From assembly GCF_009862785.1 (NCBI RefSeq), contig NZ_WWHU01000001.1:2604001-2668000 (forward strand): a DNA stretch of 64,000 bases, written 5' to 3'. Numbering within the stretch: the stretch's first letter is position 1; the number at the start of each line of letters is the position of its first letter. This DNA is from Gordonia sp. SID5947 (GTDB taxonomy: Bacteria > Actinomycetota > Actinomycetes > Mycobacteriales > Mycobacteriaceae). The notes under the pieces are model-generated. The model did no database searches, had not been told where the DNA came from, and saw nothing but the letters and a program-made list of their open reading frames with translations. Position numbers and translations under genes: made by a program. Shown piece after piece: positions 36,235 through 44,416 of this stretch.

Positions 36235-37038
36235 ATGGCCAATCGCCCCAGTCCAGCCGCGGCCGCCCGTGCCGCAGTGGCCGCCGCCACGAATGTGACC
36301 CGGGGCCTCGAGCACGCACTGATCAGCACCGTCACCGAGGGCGTGGCCAAGCCCGACGGCCGCAGGCAACGCTGGGAGAAGCACAAGGCGGCACGACGCA
36401 CCGAACTGACCGACGGCACCATCGACGCGGTACGCACGCTCGGCGCCGAGGTCGGGATGGACGAGATCGCCGCGCACATCGGTGTCTCCAAAACCGTTCT
36501 CTACCGGTACTTCACCGACAAGAGTGATCTCGGCGTGGCCACCGCGGTGCGTTTCTTCGAGACGATGTTGCTGCCGCGCCTGACCGAGGCGATCACCGAC
36601 GACGTCGACGAGTACACGCTCACCCGGACCGCCATCGGCGTCTACGTGAACGCAGTCGCCGACGAACCGAATCTCTACAAGTTCGCATTGACGAGCCCGC
36701 CGTCGTCGGCGGCCACCGCCGACTCGGAGAAGCTCGTCGCGCAGCTGATGACCGCCGCCCTCATGTTGCGGATGACCGAGCGCGATGCCGACACCTCGGG
36801 CGCCGAGGTGTGGTCCAACGCCCTGGTGGGTGCGATCCAGCGGGCGGTCGACTGGTGGATGACCGAACGCTCCATCCCGGTCGGCGACCTGATCGACTAC
36901 CTGACGATGCTGTCGTGGAGTTCCATCGTCGGCATCGCCGCGGTCAACGGATCTCGGGAAGCCTTCGTCGCGGCGCCACCGCCCCTTCCGGAGCCGCCTG
37001 TCTCCCCTGCCATCGACAACGGAATCGAGGACAAATGA
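36235..37038 (+). CDS. TetR-family transcriptional regulator (Rv0472c-like)
   Basis: The protein has 267 residues from ATG 36235; GTG 36232 is also possible. An unusual N-terminal extension of about 55 residues (Ala-rich, then ISTVTEGVAKPDGRRQRWEK) precedes the TetR helix-turn-helix GMDEIAAHIGVSKTVLYRYF. The C-terminal helices end in a proline-rich tail (PPLPEPPVSP). It overlaps the downstream SDR gene by four bases (ATGA), so it likely regulates its own operon. Position next to the DUF445 gene matches Rv0472c. Confidence 0.88.
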   Translation: MANRPSPAAAARAAVAAATNVTRGLEHALISTVTEGVAKPDGRRQRWEKHKAARRTELTDGTIDAVRTLGAEVGMDEIAAHIGVSKTVLYRYFTDKSDLGVATAVRFFETMLLPRLTEAITDDVDEYTLTRTAIGVYVNAVADEPNLYKFALTSPPSSAATADSEKLVAQLMTAALMLRMTERDADTSGAEVWSNALVGAIQRAVDWWMTERSIPVGDLIDYLTMLSWSSIVGIAAVNGSREAFVAAPPPLPEPPVSPAIDNGIEDK

Positions 37039-37844
37039 GCCGAACCGCACTGGTCACCGGAGGCAGCCGCGGGGTCGGACAGGGTGTGGCCTCGGCGCTG
37101 GTGGCGGCAGGCTGGACCGTGTACGTGACGTCGCGGCACGGGACCGGACCGGACGGGACCATCGCGTTGACCTGCGACCACACCGACGACGAAGCGGTCG
37201 CCGGAGTCTTCGCCGACATCGAGCGCGACACCGAAGGACTCGACCTGCTCGTCAACAACGCCTGGGCCGCCCCGCGCGGTTTCGGCGGATTCTCCGACCG
37301 GTTCTGGGAACGTCCCGTCGACGACTGGGACACCCTGATCGACGTCGGACTCCGCGCGCACTACGTCGCGTCCGTCCATGCGGCCCGGATGATGGTGGCG
37401 CGGGGCAGCGGACTGATCGCCTCCATCTCGTCCTTCGGTTCGCGCGGGCACCTGCATTCGGTGCTGTACGGGATGAGCAAGTCGGCCCTCGACAAGATGT
37501 CTTTCGACATGGGCCACGAACTCTCAGGGACCGGCGTCACCGCGGTGTCCCTGTGGCTCGGTCTGATCAGAACCGAACTCCTGCTCTCCCTCGGGGTGGA
37601 CGAGTTCGCCGGGTTCTCGTTGCGGCGCGCCGAGGATCCGGAGTTCGTGGGGCGTGTGATCGACGCTCTGGCAAGTGATCCCGGCCTGCCCGACCGCAAC
37701 GGGCAGACATTGGTGACCGCCGAACTCGGCGCCCGATACGGCCTGACCAACAACGACGGCACACCACCCGACTCGCATCGGGCCGCATTCGGCGGCGGCC
37801 CCCTTTTCCCGCCGACCGCCGAACCGGCCGAGTCTGTCGGCTGA
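37035..37844 (+). CDS. SDR family oxidoreductase co-transcribed with TetR
   Basis: This 269-residue SDR has TGGSRGVG, NNAWAAPRG, the catalytic Ser in SISSFGSRGHLHS and YGMSK for Tyr/Lys. The larger insert after NNAW (FGGFSDRFWERPVDDWDTLI) is like the DHRS1 branch, whose members reduce carbonyl compounds and steroids. Its ATG overlaps the TetR stop by 4 bases. The substrate may be the ligand family sensed by that regulator, which is inference. The stop is followed at once by a long palindrome. Confidence 0.86.
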   Translation: MSRTALVTGGSRGVGQGVASALVAAGWTVYVTSRHGTGPDGTIALTCDHTDDEAVAGVFADIERDTEGLDLLVNNAWAAPRGFGGFSDRFWERPVDDWDTLIDVGLRAHYVASVHAARMMVARGSGLIASISSFGSRGHLHSVLYGMSKSALDKMSFDMGHELSGTGVTAVSLWLGLIRTELLLSLGVDEFAGFSLRRAEDPEFVGRVIDALASDPGLPDRNGQTLVTAELGARYGLTNNDGTPPDSHRAAFGGGPLFPPTAEPAESVG

Positions 37845-37849
37845 GACGT

Positions 37850-37920
37850 ACACAGATGCGGCGTGAGCGGGCCGTCGCGACAGTTGTTGTCGTGAGCCCC
37901 CACTCACGCCGCATCTGTGT
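37850..37920. repeat. Perfect 18-bp-arm palindrome between SDR and benE genes
   Basis: Arms ACACAGATGCGGCGTGAG (37850-37867) and its exact reverse complement (37903-37920) flank 35 bases that themselves contain an inner hairpin CGACA-GTTGT-TGTCG (37878-37892). The right arm encodes the last codons and stop of the minus-strand benE gene (stop at 37904-37906). It probably acts as a bidirectional terminator for the convergent pair. Confidence 0.85.
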
Positions 37921-39103
37921 TCGACCGACCGGCCCGTAACACCCCATACGCGACCAACCCGATCACGAGCCCCCAGAACGCACCCCCGATCCCGAAGAAG
38001 GTGACCCCGGACGCGGCGGCGACAAAGGTCAGGGTGGCGGGCACACGCGTCTGCACCGCCGTGAACGCGCCGACGATCGCGCTGGCGAATGTTCCCAGAA
38101 GTGCCAGTCCGGCAACCGCTTCCACGAGTCCACCGGGTGCGAGGGTCGCGATCGTCACCAGGACGCCCGACAATCCGGCCAGTACGAGGTACGTGACCCC
38201 GGCCGACACACCGGCCACCCAGCGCCGTCCACGATCGGGCCCGGCCTCCTCCCCTGCGGCCAGCGCCGCCGACAGCGCGGCAAGGTTGATGGCGTGTCCA
38301 CCGAAAGGCGCCGCGACGAGCGTGCCGACCCCTGTGACGGACATGGCGGCCCGCCATGGCGTCACGTAGCCGAAGGAGTTGAGGACCGCGACGCCCGGGA
38401 TGTTCTGCGACGCCATGGTCACGATGAACAGCGGCACCGCGATACCGATGATCGCTGCCACGTCGAAGGACGGGACCGTGACCGACAAGGTGGGAAACCA
38501 GTTCGCCGAGCTCAATCCGTCCCCACCGTCGACCGCGAGGTGGATGCCGATCACCACCAGTGCGGTCACCAGTGCGAGCGGCAGCGCCCAGCGGGTCAGC
38601 CATCGCGTCGCGACCAGCCAGACCGCCAGTACGGGTATGGCCAGCGCGGGGGCGTCCACCAGCGAATGCATCGGCGCGAGACAAAGCGTCAGCAGCACGC
38701 CGGCGAGCATGGCCTGCGCGATCGGTGTCGGTATACGGGAGATCAGGTCTCCCAATGCCGGCACCAGCCCGGTCACCAGGATCAACACCCCGACGACGAG
38801 GAACGCACCGACGGCGGCCTGCCACCCCGCTTCGTACGACGCACCCATGCTGACCAGCATCGCCGCGCCCGGGGTCGACCAGGCAAGCGTGATGGGCGCG
38901 CGGGTCCGCACGCTGAGCACGATGATCCCGACACCGAAGACAACCGTCAGAGCCAAGAGTCCCGACGCCGCCTGCACGTCCGATGCACCGACAGCACGCA
39001 ATCCGGCCGTGACCACCGCGAACGACGACGTGAACCCGACGAGGGCAGTGACGATGCCTGCGACGATCGGCTGCTGCAATCCGGGTTGTGCTGTGATGGT
39101 CAC
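37904..39103 (-). CDS. benE: BenE-family benzoate/aromatic acid transporter
   Basis: The protein has 399 residues with 11-12 hydrophobic helices. Family features seen are the N-terminal LQQPIVAGIVTALVGFTSSF, TLAWSTPGAAMLV (near the substrate path), RIPTPIAQAMLAGVLLTLCL and PLFIVTMASQNIPGVAVLNS. BenE transporters are proton symporters for benzoate or other small aromatic acids, related to nucleobase carriers. It is divergent from an XRE-cupin regulator with an 18-bp palindrome in the 68-bp gap. No aromatic degradation genes lie in the window. Confidence 0.9.
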   Translation of the reverse strand: MTITAQPGLQQPIVAGIVTALVGFTSSFAVVTAGLRAVGASDVQAASGLLALTVVFGVGIIVLSVRTRAPITLAWSTPGAAMLVSMGASYEAGWQAAVGAFLVVGVLILVTGLVPALGDLISRIPTPIAQAMLAGVLLTLCLAPMHSLVDAPALAIPVLAVWLVATRWLTRWALPLALVTALVVIGIHLAVDGGDGLSSANWFPTLSVTVPSFDVAAIIGIAVPLFIVTMASQNIPGVAVLNSFGYVTPWRAAMSVTGVGTLVAAPFGGHAINLAALSAALAAGEEAGPDRGRRWVAGVSAGVTYLVLAGLSGVLVTIATLAPGGLVEAVAGLALLGTFASAIVGAFTAVQTRVPATLTFVAAASGVTFFGIGGAFWGLVIGLVAYGVLRAGRSNTDAA

Positions 39104-39123
39104 CGGAGTGAGGCTACCTCAAT

Positions 39124-39141
39124 CGTTCTGTAAACAGAACG
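39124..39141. promoter_or_regulatory. Palindromic operator between benE and XRE-cupin gene
   Basis: CGTTCTGT at 39124-39131 and ACAGAACG at 39134-39141 are exact reverse complements separated by AA, giving an 18-bp palindrome. It lies in the middle of the 68-bp divergent gap, 21 bp from the benE start and 31 bp from the regulator start. The XRE-cupin protein is the obvious candidate to bind it. Confidence 0.65.
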
Positions 39142-39171
39142 TTGGCCGCTCAGGTGGGAGAATCCAGGACA

Positions 39172-39699
39172 GTGACCATCGAACAGCGCCGACAAGCCGT
39201 CGGGAGTCGTATCGCCGCCCTGCGCACCGACCGTGGGTTCTCCCTGTCCGAACTCGCCCGGCGCGCCGCGATCGGCAAGGGCTCACTGTCTGAGATCGAA
39301 GCGGGACAACGTAATCCAACCCTCGACACACTCTATGCGGTGGCCGGACCACTCGGCGTCCCGCTGACCGCACTCCTCGGCGAAGATGCCGGGACCGAGG
39401 GCAGCGGCGAGTTCCTGCACGCTCAGATCCTGCACGTCGAGCACCACCCGGACGGCGCGACCACCGAGGTGGTCTGGCTTCGTGTCCTACCCGGAGGCGT
39501 CCGCACCTCCCCGGCTCACGGCCCGGGGGTCACCGAGAACGTCCATGTGGTGACCGGCGAACTCGAGGCCGGACGCGCAGGTGGCGAGCTGCATGCGGGG
39601 CCAGGGGAAACATTGCAGTGGACCAGCGACGTCGAGCACACCTACCGCAGCACACATGGCGCCACGGCCCTGCTGACCATCCACTCGCCGCCGCCCTGA
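39172..39699 (+). CDS. XRE-cupin regulator divergent from benE
   Basis: The protein has 175 residues from GTG 39172 (GTG 39154 is also in frame). Residues about 8-65 form an XRE helix-turn-helix (GFSLSELARRAAIGKGSLSE then IEAGQRNPTL), and residues about 85-170 a cupin with VLPGGVRTSPAHGPGVTENV and HAGPGETLQWTSDVEHTYRS. Such regulators are often encoded beside BenE transporters and respond to the transported compound. Likely target is benE and itself through the palindrome at 39124. It converges on the second hbhA. Confidence 0.88.
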   Translation: MTIEQRRQAVGSRIAALRTDRGFSLSELARRAAIGKGSLSEIEAGQRNPTLDTLYAVAGPLGVPLTALLGEDAGTEGSGEFLHAQILHVEHHPDGATTEVVWLRVLPGGVRTSPAHGPGVTENVHVVTGELEAGRAGGELHAGPGETLQWTSDVEHTYRSTHGATALLTIHSPPP

Positions 39700-39725
39700 A
39701 CCGGCCGACCAACTCGTCCCATACG

Positions 39726-39765
39726 CTTCGGTCCCGCCCACCCGGCAGGGTGAGCGGGACCGAAG
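39726..39765. terminator. Bidirectional hairpin between XRE-cupin gene and second hbhA
   Basis: CTTCGGTCCCGCCCACCC pairs with GGGTGAGCGGGACCGAAG around a 4-base loop, with one mismatched pair in an 18-bp stem. It lies in the 91-bp gap between convergent stops. No long T tract follows. A terminator for both genes is likely. Confidence 0.75.
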
Positions 39766-39790
39766 TCGATGAGTGCGCGACGCCCTCAGA

Positions 39791-40516
39791 TCAGTTGGTG
39801 GCCTTCTTGGCCGGTGCCTTCTTGGCGGGGGCCTTCTTGGCCGGTGCCTTCTTCGCAGCGGCGACCTTCTTCGCCGGCGAGGCGTTGGCCGTACGACCCT
39901 TGGCCTCGACAGTCCCTGCGGCGCCGCCGATCTCGTCGGCCGCATCGGCAGTTCCGGACTTGATGGCCTGTCCCGCGCCTTCGATGTCGGCCGCGACGTC
40001 CTCGACCCGGTTGCTCACGCGGCCGGCCAGCTTGGCGGCACGCTCACCGACAACGCGGGTCTGCGACGACACGACGCCGAGGGTGTCCTCGGTCAGGTCC
40101 ACTGCATCGCTGTAGACCTTGCCTGCGCGGTCGAGGTTCTCCTGCACGACAGGCTGCTGGCGCAGACGCTCGACGGTCTCCTCGCCACGCTCGGCGAGAG
40201 AGTTGTAGAAGTCCGTGGCGGACTCGAGGTAACCCTCGGCAGTCTTGCGCAGCTCCTCCGAGCTGATCTTGCCGCGCAGTTCCTCGATGCCGGCGGGCAC
40301 GTCCTCGGGCAGCGCGTTGATCCGGTTCTTGGTCTCCTCGAAACGCGCCTGAGCAGTGCCTCGGGTCTCTTCGAAGCGCGCCTGAGCGCTCTCCGATGCC
40401 GACTCGGTGCGCTCGCGCAGCTGCGAGATGATGCCGTTGAACTGCGTGACGACGTAGTCGCCTGCTCCGACGGCAGCGTAGATCGGGTTGGCCAGCGTGC
40501 GTGTCGATTCACTCAC
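39791..40516 (-). CDS. Second heparin-binding haemagglutinin-like protein
   Basis: This 241-residue paralogue of HbhA has the same plan: a helical N-terminal half (VVTQFNGIISQLRERTESAS, EELRKTAEGYLESATDFYNS) and a short C-terminal Lys/Ala/Pro tail ([20 protein letters not shown] type, about 35 residues). The tail length is closer to mycobacterial HbhA than that of the copy at 33446, but the flanking genes of the other copy match hbhA synteny. Between the coiled coil and the tail there is an extra DIEGAGQAIKSGTADAADEI segment. It is transcribed alone, from a promoter region containing the shared 19-bp motif. Confidence 0.85.
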   Translation of the reverse strand: MSESTRTLANPIYAAVGAGDYVVTQFNGIISQLRERTESASESAQARFEETRGTAQARFEETKNRINALPEDVPAGIEELRGKISSEELRKTAEGYLESATDFYNSLAERGEETVERLRQQPVVQENLDRAGKVYSDAVDLTEDTLGVVSSQTRVVGERAAKLAGRVSNRVEDVAADIEGAGQAIKSGTADAADEIGGAAGTVEAKGRTANASPAKKVAAAKKAPAKKAPAKKAPAKKATN

Positions 40517-40845
40517 AGCGACTCCTCCATCAATTGTGGTTCAGATTGTGTGGTCACCAAATACGCTGTGGCACAGAAGATATCGAACAATCAACGGTCT
40601 CGGATCGTTCGACCGCGCCGTGAATTCGATGGCGCGTCGGGCCATTCATTTGGTTCCGACAACCAGTATCCACGATCTGCTAGCAAATGCAAGCATCCTG
40701 CTAGCACTGGTGGCCCACATCACCCCTTCCCCGCATCACCCCAACCCGCAGCCGCGACGGTTTCCGTCATCCGCGACGGGTATTCGGGGTCGCGGATGAC
40801 GGGAACCGTCGCGGCTGCGGGTGAGGGTGGGGAGGGAGAGGGAGG
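40517..40845. promoter_or_regulatory. 329-bp intergenic region: shared operator motif and palindrome copy 2
   Basis: No gene is seen. The motif TGCTAGCAAATGCAAGCAT occupies 40678-40696 and is followed by another TGCTAGCA half at 40699-40706; it matches the site before the XRE-hbhA operon. It sits about 160 bp upstream of the second hbhA start, with a lower-GC stretch around 40520-40680 that probably holds the promoter. The rest, 40745-40821, is a long palindrome at the 3' side of fadB2. Confidence 0.6.
40745..40821. repeat. Long palindrome, family A copy 2 (3' of fadB2)
   Basis: Arms 40745-40777 and 40789-40821 (33 bases each, beginning CCCGCAGCCGCGACGG) are reverse complements with one mismatch, around the loop GGGTATTCGGG. 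The 25 inner arm bases and the loop layout match the palindrome at 3297-3365. The stem starts 25 bp past the fadB2 stop, on its 3' side. Two copies of one long hairpin in unrelated gaps indicate a dispersed intergenic repeat family. Confidence 0.88.
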
Positions 40846-41718
40846 TTATTTGGTTTCGTATTGGTAGAAGCCGTGGCCGGACTTCTTGCCGAGGCGACCG
40901 GCCTCCACCATGCGCAGCAGTAGCGGCGGCGGCGAGTAGAGCGGCTCCTTGAACTCCTCGTACATCTTGTCCGCGATGGCCTTCACCGTGTCGAGGCCGA
41001 CGAGGTCGGTGAGCTTCAGCGGACCCATGGGGTGGGCACACCCGAGCACCATCGCCTTGTCGATGTCCTCGACGGTCGCGAAACCGCTCTCCACCATGCG
41101 GATCGACGAGAGCAGGTATGGCACGAGGAGCGCGTTGACGACGAAACCGGAGCGATCCGCCGACCGGACCACCTGCTTGCCCAGGATGTCGTGGGCGAAC
41201 GCCTCGGCACGTTCGGTGACCTCCGGCGTGGTCATCAGCGTGGTGACGAGCTCGACCAGCGGGAGCACCGGCACCGGATTGAAGAAGTGCATACCGATCA
41301 CACGGTGGGCATTCGCGGTTGCCATGCCCAGCTTCATGATCGGGATCGACGACGTGTTGGACGCCAGCACCGCTTCGGGATCGGTGACGACCTTGTCGAG
41401 CTGTGTGAAGATCTCGGTCTTGACGGCCTCGTCCTCGACGACCGCCTCGCAGACCAGCTGTCGATCGGCGAAGTCTCCGAGGTCCGAGGTGAATCGGAGA
41501 CGCCAGGCAGCCTGCTCGCGCTCACGCTCGGTCAGTTTGCCGCTGGACACGCCGCGATCGAGCGACCGCAGGATTCGGGTGCGGCCGGCGGCGGCCAGCT
41601 CCCGCGTGGACTCGTAGACGAGGACGTCGGCGTGCGCGCGGGCACACACCTCGGCGATGCCACCACCCATCTGACCGGCGCCGATCACGCCGACGCGAGA
41701 GATCTTCTGGCTGGCCAT
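40846..41718 (-). CDS. fadB2: 3-hydroxybutyryl-CoA dehydrogenase FadB2
   Basis: This 290-residue enzyme oxidises 3-hydroxyacyl-CoA with NAD(P) in beta-oxidation or short-chain synthesis. The N-terminal nucleotide fold is VGVIGAGQMGGGIAEVCARA; the catalytic region has SNTSSIPIMKL and MHFFNPVPVLPLVELV with the active His, and the C-terminal domain has SGFVVNALLVPYLLSSI and MGPLKLTDLVGLDTV. It ends GKKSGHGFYQYE. It follows aceA on the same strand with 148 bp between them and a strong hairpin in that gap, so separate transcription is likely. Position matches Rv0468. Confidence 0.95.
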   Translation of the reverse strand: MASQKISRVGVIGAGQMGGGIAEVCARAHADVLVYESTRELAAAGRTRILRSLDRGVSSGKLTEREREQAAWRLRFTSDLGDFADRQLVCEAVVEDEAVKTEIFTQLDKVVTDPEAVLASNTSSIPIMKLGMATANAHRVIGMHFFNPVPVLPLVELVTTLMTTPEVTERAEAFAHDILGKQVVRSADRSGFVVNALLVPYLLSSIRMVESGFATVEDIDKAMVLGCAHPMGPLKLTDLVGLDTVKAIADKMYEEFKEPLYSPPPLLLRMVEAGRLGKKSGHGFYQYETK

Positions 41719-41789
41719 TGTCGGCTCCTCGAATCTGAAGAATTCTGTGCTGAAAAGTCTTTGTCGATCCGGCCCGGATACCGACGAAC

Positions 41790-41824
41790 CCGGGGTGGGC
41801 AGAGGATCACCCTGCCCACCCCGG
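41790..41824 (-). terminator. Strong hairpin between aceA and fadB2
   Basis: CCGGGGTGGGCAG (41790-41802) pairs perfectly with CTGCCCACCCCGG (41812-41824) around a 9-base loop. It lies 43 bp past the aceA stop and 72 bp before the fadB2 start on the same strand. It probably ends the abundant aceA transcript before fadB2. Confidence 0.75.
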
Positions 41825-41866
41825 ATGTCTTGTCAGGCAACGACTGTCAGGCCGCTGAATCAGTTC

Positions 41867-43162
41867 TCAGTGGAACTGGCCCTCTTCGGTCGAACCCTTC
41901 AGCGCGGTGGTGGAGCTGGTCGGGTCGACGGTGGTGGCGATGTTGTCGAAGTAGCCTGCGCCGACCTCACGCTGGTGCTTGACTGCGGTGAAGCCACGCT
42001 CGTCGGCGGCCTTGAACTCACGGTTCTGCAGGTCGACGAACGCGGTCATCTGCTCGCGGGCGTAACCGTAGGCAAGGTCGAACATGCCGTAGTTGAGCGA
42101 GTGGAAGCCGGCCAGCGTGATGAACTGGAAGGTGAAGCCCATGGCGCCGAGCTCGTTCTGGAACTTGGCGATGGTGCTGTCGTCGAGGTGCTTGCTCCAG
42201 TTGAACGACGGGCTGCAGTTGTACGAGAGCAGCTGGTCGGGGAACTCCGCCTTGACCGACTCCGCGAACTTGCGGGCCAGCTCGAGGTCCGGGGTGCCGG
42301 TCTCCATCCAGATCATGTCGGCGTACGGCGCGTAGGACTTCGCACGGGCGATGCACGGCTCGATGCCGTTCTTCACGTGGTAGTAGCCCTCGGCGGTGCG
42401 CTCACCGGTCACGAACTGCTTGTCGCGGTCGTCGACGTCGGAGGTGATCAGGGTGGCGGCCTCGGCGTCGGTGCGCGCGATGACCACGGTCGGGACACCC
42501 GCGACGTCGGCGGCGAGACGTGCCGAGTTCAGCGTGCGGACGTGCTGCTGGGTGGGGATCAGCACCTTGCCACCGAGGTGGCCGCACTTCTTCTCCGAGG
42601 CGAGCTGATCCTCCCAGTGGGTACCGGCGGCACCCGCGGCGATCATGGCCTTCTGCAGCTCGTAGACGTTGAGGGCGCCACCGAAGCCGGCCTCGCCGTC
42701 GGCCACGATCGGCACGACCCAGTTGTCCACCGAGTCGTCACCCTCGACGCGGGCGATCTCGTCGGCACGCAGCAGCGCGTTGTTGATGCGACGGACGACC
42801 GACGGCACCGAGTTCGCGGGGTACAGCGACTGGTCGGGGTAGGTGTGGCCCGACAGGTTCGCATCACCGGCGACCTGCCAACCGGACAGGTACACGGCCT
42901 TCAGGCCGGCGCGAACCTGCTGGACGGCCTGGTTACCGGTCAGCGCGCCGAGCGCGTTGATGTAGCTGCCGTCTCCGGCGTTGACACCCTCCCAGAGGAT
43001 CTCGGCGCCGCGGCGGGCGAGGGTCTGCTCCTCGACGACCGAGCCCTGGAGCTGTGCGACCTGCTCGGCGGTGTAATCGCGCGTGACGCCCTTCCAACGC
43101 GGGTTGGTGTCCCAGTCCTGCTGGATCTCCGCGGCGGTACGTGGCTTTCCGACGTTGCTCAT
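41867..43162 (-). CDS. aceA: Isocitrate lyase
   Basis: This 431-residue enzyme cleaves isocitrate to glyoxylate and succinate, the first step of the glyoxylate bypass needed for growth on fatty acids and acetate. The signature [14 protein letters not shown] contains the catalytic Cys; other conserved blocks are [37 protein letters not shown] and [18 protein letters not shown] 43162 gives the normal N-terminus; the frame also runs upstream but without family similarity. The upstream 390 bp carry RamB-like sites, and ramB itself lies 1.2 kb away on the other strand. Confidence 0.97.
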   Translation of the reverse strand: MSNVGKPRTAAEIQQDWDTNPRWKGVTRDYTAEQVAQLQGSVVEEQTLARRGAEILWEGVNAGDGSYINALGALTGNQAVQQVRAGLKAVYLSGWQVAGDANLSGHTYPDQSLYPANSVPSVVRRINNALLRADEIARVEGDDSVDNWVVPIVADGEAGFGGALNVYELQKAMIAAGAAGTHWEDQLASEKKCGHLGGKVLIPTQQHVRTLNSARLAADVAGVPTVVIARTDAEAATLITSDVDDRDKQFVTGERTAEGYYHVKNGIEPCIARAKSYAPYADMIWMETGTPDLELARKFAESVKAEFPDQLLSYNCSPSFNWSKHLDDSTIAKFQNELGAMGFTFQFITLAGFHSLNYGMFDLAYGYAREQMTAFVDLQNREFKAADERGFTAVKHQREVGAGYFDNIATTVDPTSSTTALKGSTEEGQFH

Positions 43163-43552
43163 GCCTACTTCGCTTTCGTTGTCCTGCTGCGACCCGGTGG
43201 CGCCCGGGCCGGTGCTGAGAGACAGTGCCCGTGTCACGTTGCTCAGCCGCAAATTGTGCGAACAAATCAACGCTGTCCGGTGGTGCCTGTGACAAGGGTG
43301 CCACAGAACAAACGTGCAGGTCCAATCCCTTTCGTGTGCAAAATCGGGCAAGCTTTTGGCGAGCTTTTGCAAATTTTGCGAAGCTGATCATGTGAACACG
43401 AGCCTCGCCTTTGCCAAAAAGTACGCGCGTACTGCGTTTTTGTCGGCAAGGACTTGCACCCGCCGTCCACGACGGTTGGTCGCCGGGTGGGCGCGGACGA
43501 GTCGAGCGCAGGCTGGATCTGTGAGGGCGTTCACACCTGCGCGAGGTGGGTT
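43163..43552. promoter_or_regulatory. 390-bp aceA upstream region with RamB-like sites
   Basis: No gene is seen; the 3' end of a lipoprotein gene bounds it at 43553. TTTGCAAA-type elements cluster at 43334-43345 (GTGTGCAAAATC), at 43362-43385 (imperfect palindrome AGCTTTTGCAAATTTTGCG then AAGCT) and at 43408-43421 (CCTTTGCCAAAAAG). A perfect 12-bp palindrome GTACGCGCGTAC is at 43421-43432. In Corynebacterium, RamB binds AAAGTTTGCAAA-type sites before aceA. The region is markedly more AT-rich than its surroundings, as expected of a regulated promoter. Confidence 0.6.
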
Positions 43553-44317
43553 TCAGCGCGTGGCAGCCGAAACCGCATCACCGAATGACGCCGCGAACTC
43601 CGCATCTGTCATCGGTTGCGTCGCCGGGGCCGGCGGCTTGGTGGCCGGCGTCGCCTCGCCGGCAACGGTGAGCTGGACGGTGACGGGCGCCCCGCCGGGA
43701 CCGGTGACGATCGCATATCCCGCGAAGCCGATCTGGGTGCTCACCGCACCATCGGTCAGGGTTGTCGTGACCGTCGATCGCATGGTCGACGACTGTTGCA
43801 CCGTTCCGTCGTCTTCCGAAGACGGCGGCGGGACCTCGGTGTACCGGGTGACGATCCGGGCACCACGCAGGTTGCCGCTCCCGATCACGGTGGTGGTGGT
43901 CGCGCATATGCCGGTCGTCGCGCGGATGTCGGCCTCGATGTCACGACGGACGGTCGAGACCAGTTCGACCAGGGACCCCTTCTCACCACGCGCCGCGAGC
44001 ACCGCCGAGTTCGCGGCGTCCAGTTGCGGATTCAGGTCGGCATCAGCGGTCGGACGACATTCCGGCGGTGTCACCGCAGCCTTCGCCGCCGCCGCGATCG
44101 GGCCCCGGTTCCCCGCGACGAGGTCGGTGACCGACAACTGGGTCGGCGTGAAGCCGGCAGGCAGCTCCCCCGGCGCCATGAGCAGATCCGCCGGAACCGC
44201 CGAGGCATTCGACCCGGCCTCCGGATCGGAGCCGCCACATCCGGCGACAACCGCCAGCACTGCTGTGGCCGTGATGATCGCCGAAGCCGACCGATGGCAC
44301 TGGACCGGGAGACGCAC
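43553..44317 (-). CDS. Lipoprotein of unknown function
   Basis: The protein has 254 residues from GTG 44317. A basic start and hydrophobic stretch (IITATAVLAVV) lead to a lipobox AGCGGS, so it should be anchored to the outer face of the membrane. The mature chain has two Cys (in PPECRPTAD and TGICATTTT) and ends in a proline/threonine-rich segment followed by DAEFAASFGDAVSA. It resembles mycobacterial LppX/LprG-unrelated sensor-like lipoproteins annotated only as DUF5642-type; I do not recognise a function. It is divergent from ramB. Confidence 0.65.
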   Translation of the reverse strand: MRLPVQCHRSASAIITATAVLAVVAGCGGSDPEAGSNASAVPADLLMAPGELPAGFTPTQLSVTDLVAGNRGPIAAAAKAAVTPPECRPTADADLNPQLDAANSAVLAARGEKGSLVELVSTVRRDIEADIRATTGICATTTTVIGSGNLRGARIVTRYTEVPPPSSEDDGTVQQSSTMRSTVTTTLTDGAVSTQIGFAGYAIVTGPGGAPVTVQLTVAGEATPATKPPAPATQPMTDAEFAASFGDAVSAATR

Positions 44318-44416
44318 GCGGTCACCGTACCCTGAACATGCAGGCGAGCGGAGCGGCGCCCACCACGCCGCGGCGCCCGCATCCACGCACCCGCACGCGC
44401 CCGGCAGGAGGTTGCC

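Noticed and set aside
43287..43304. Second CRP/GlxR site before aceA (TGTGACAAGGGTGCCACA)
   Set aside because: The spacing between the half-sites is two bases too long for the TGTGA-N6-TCACA consensus.
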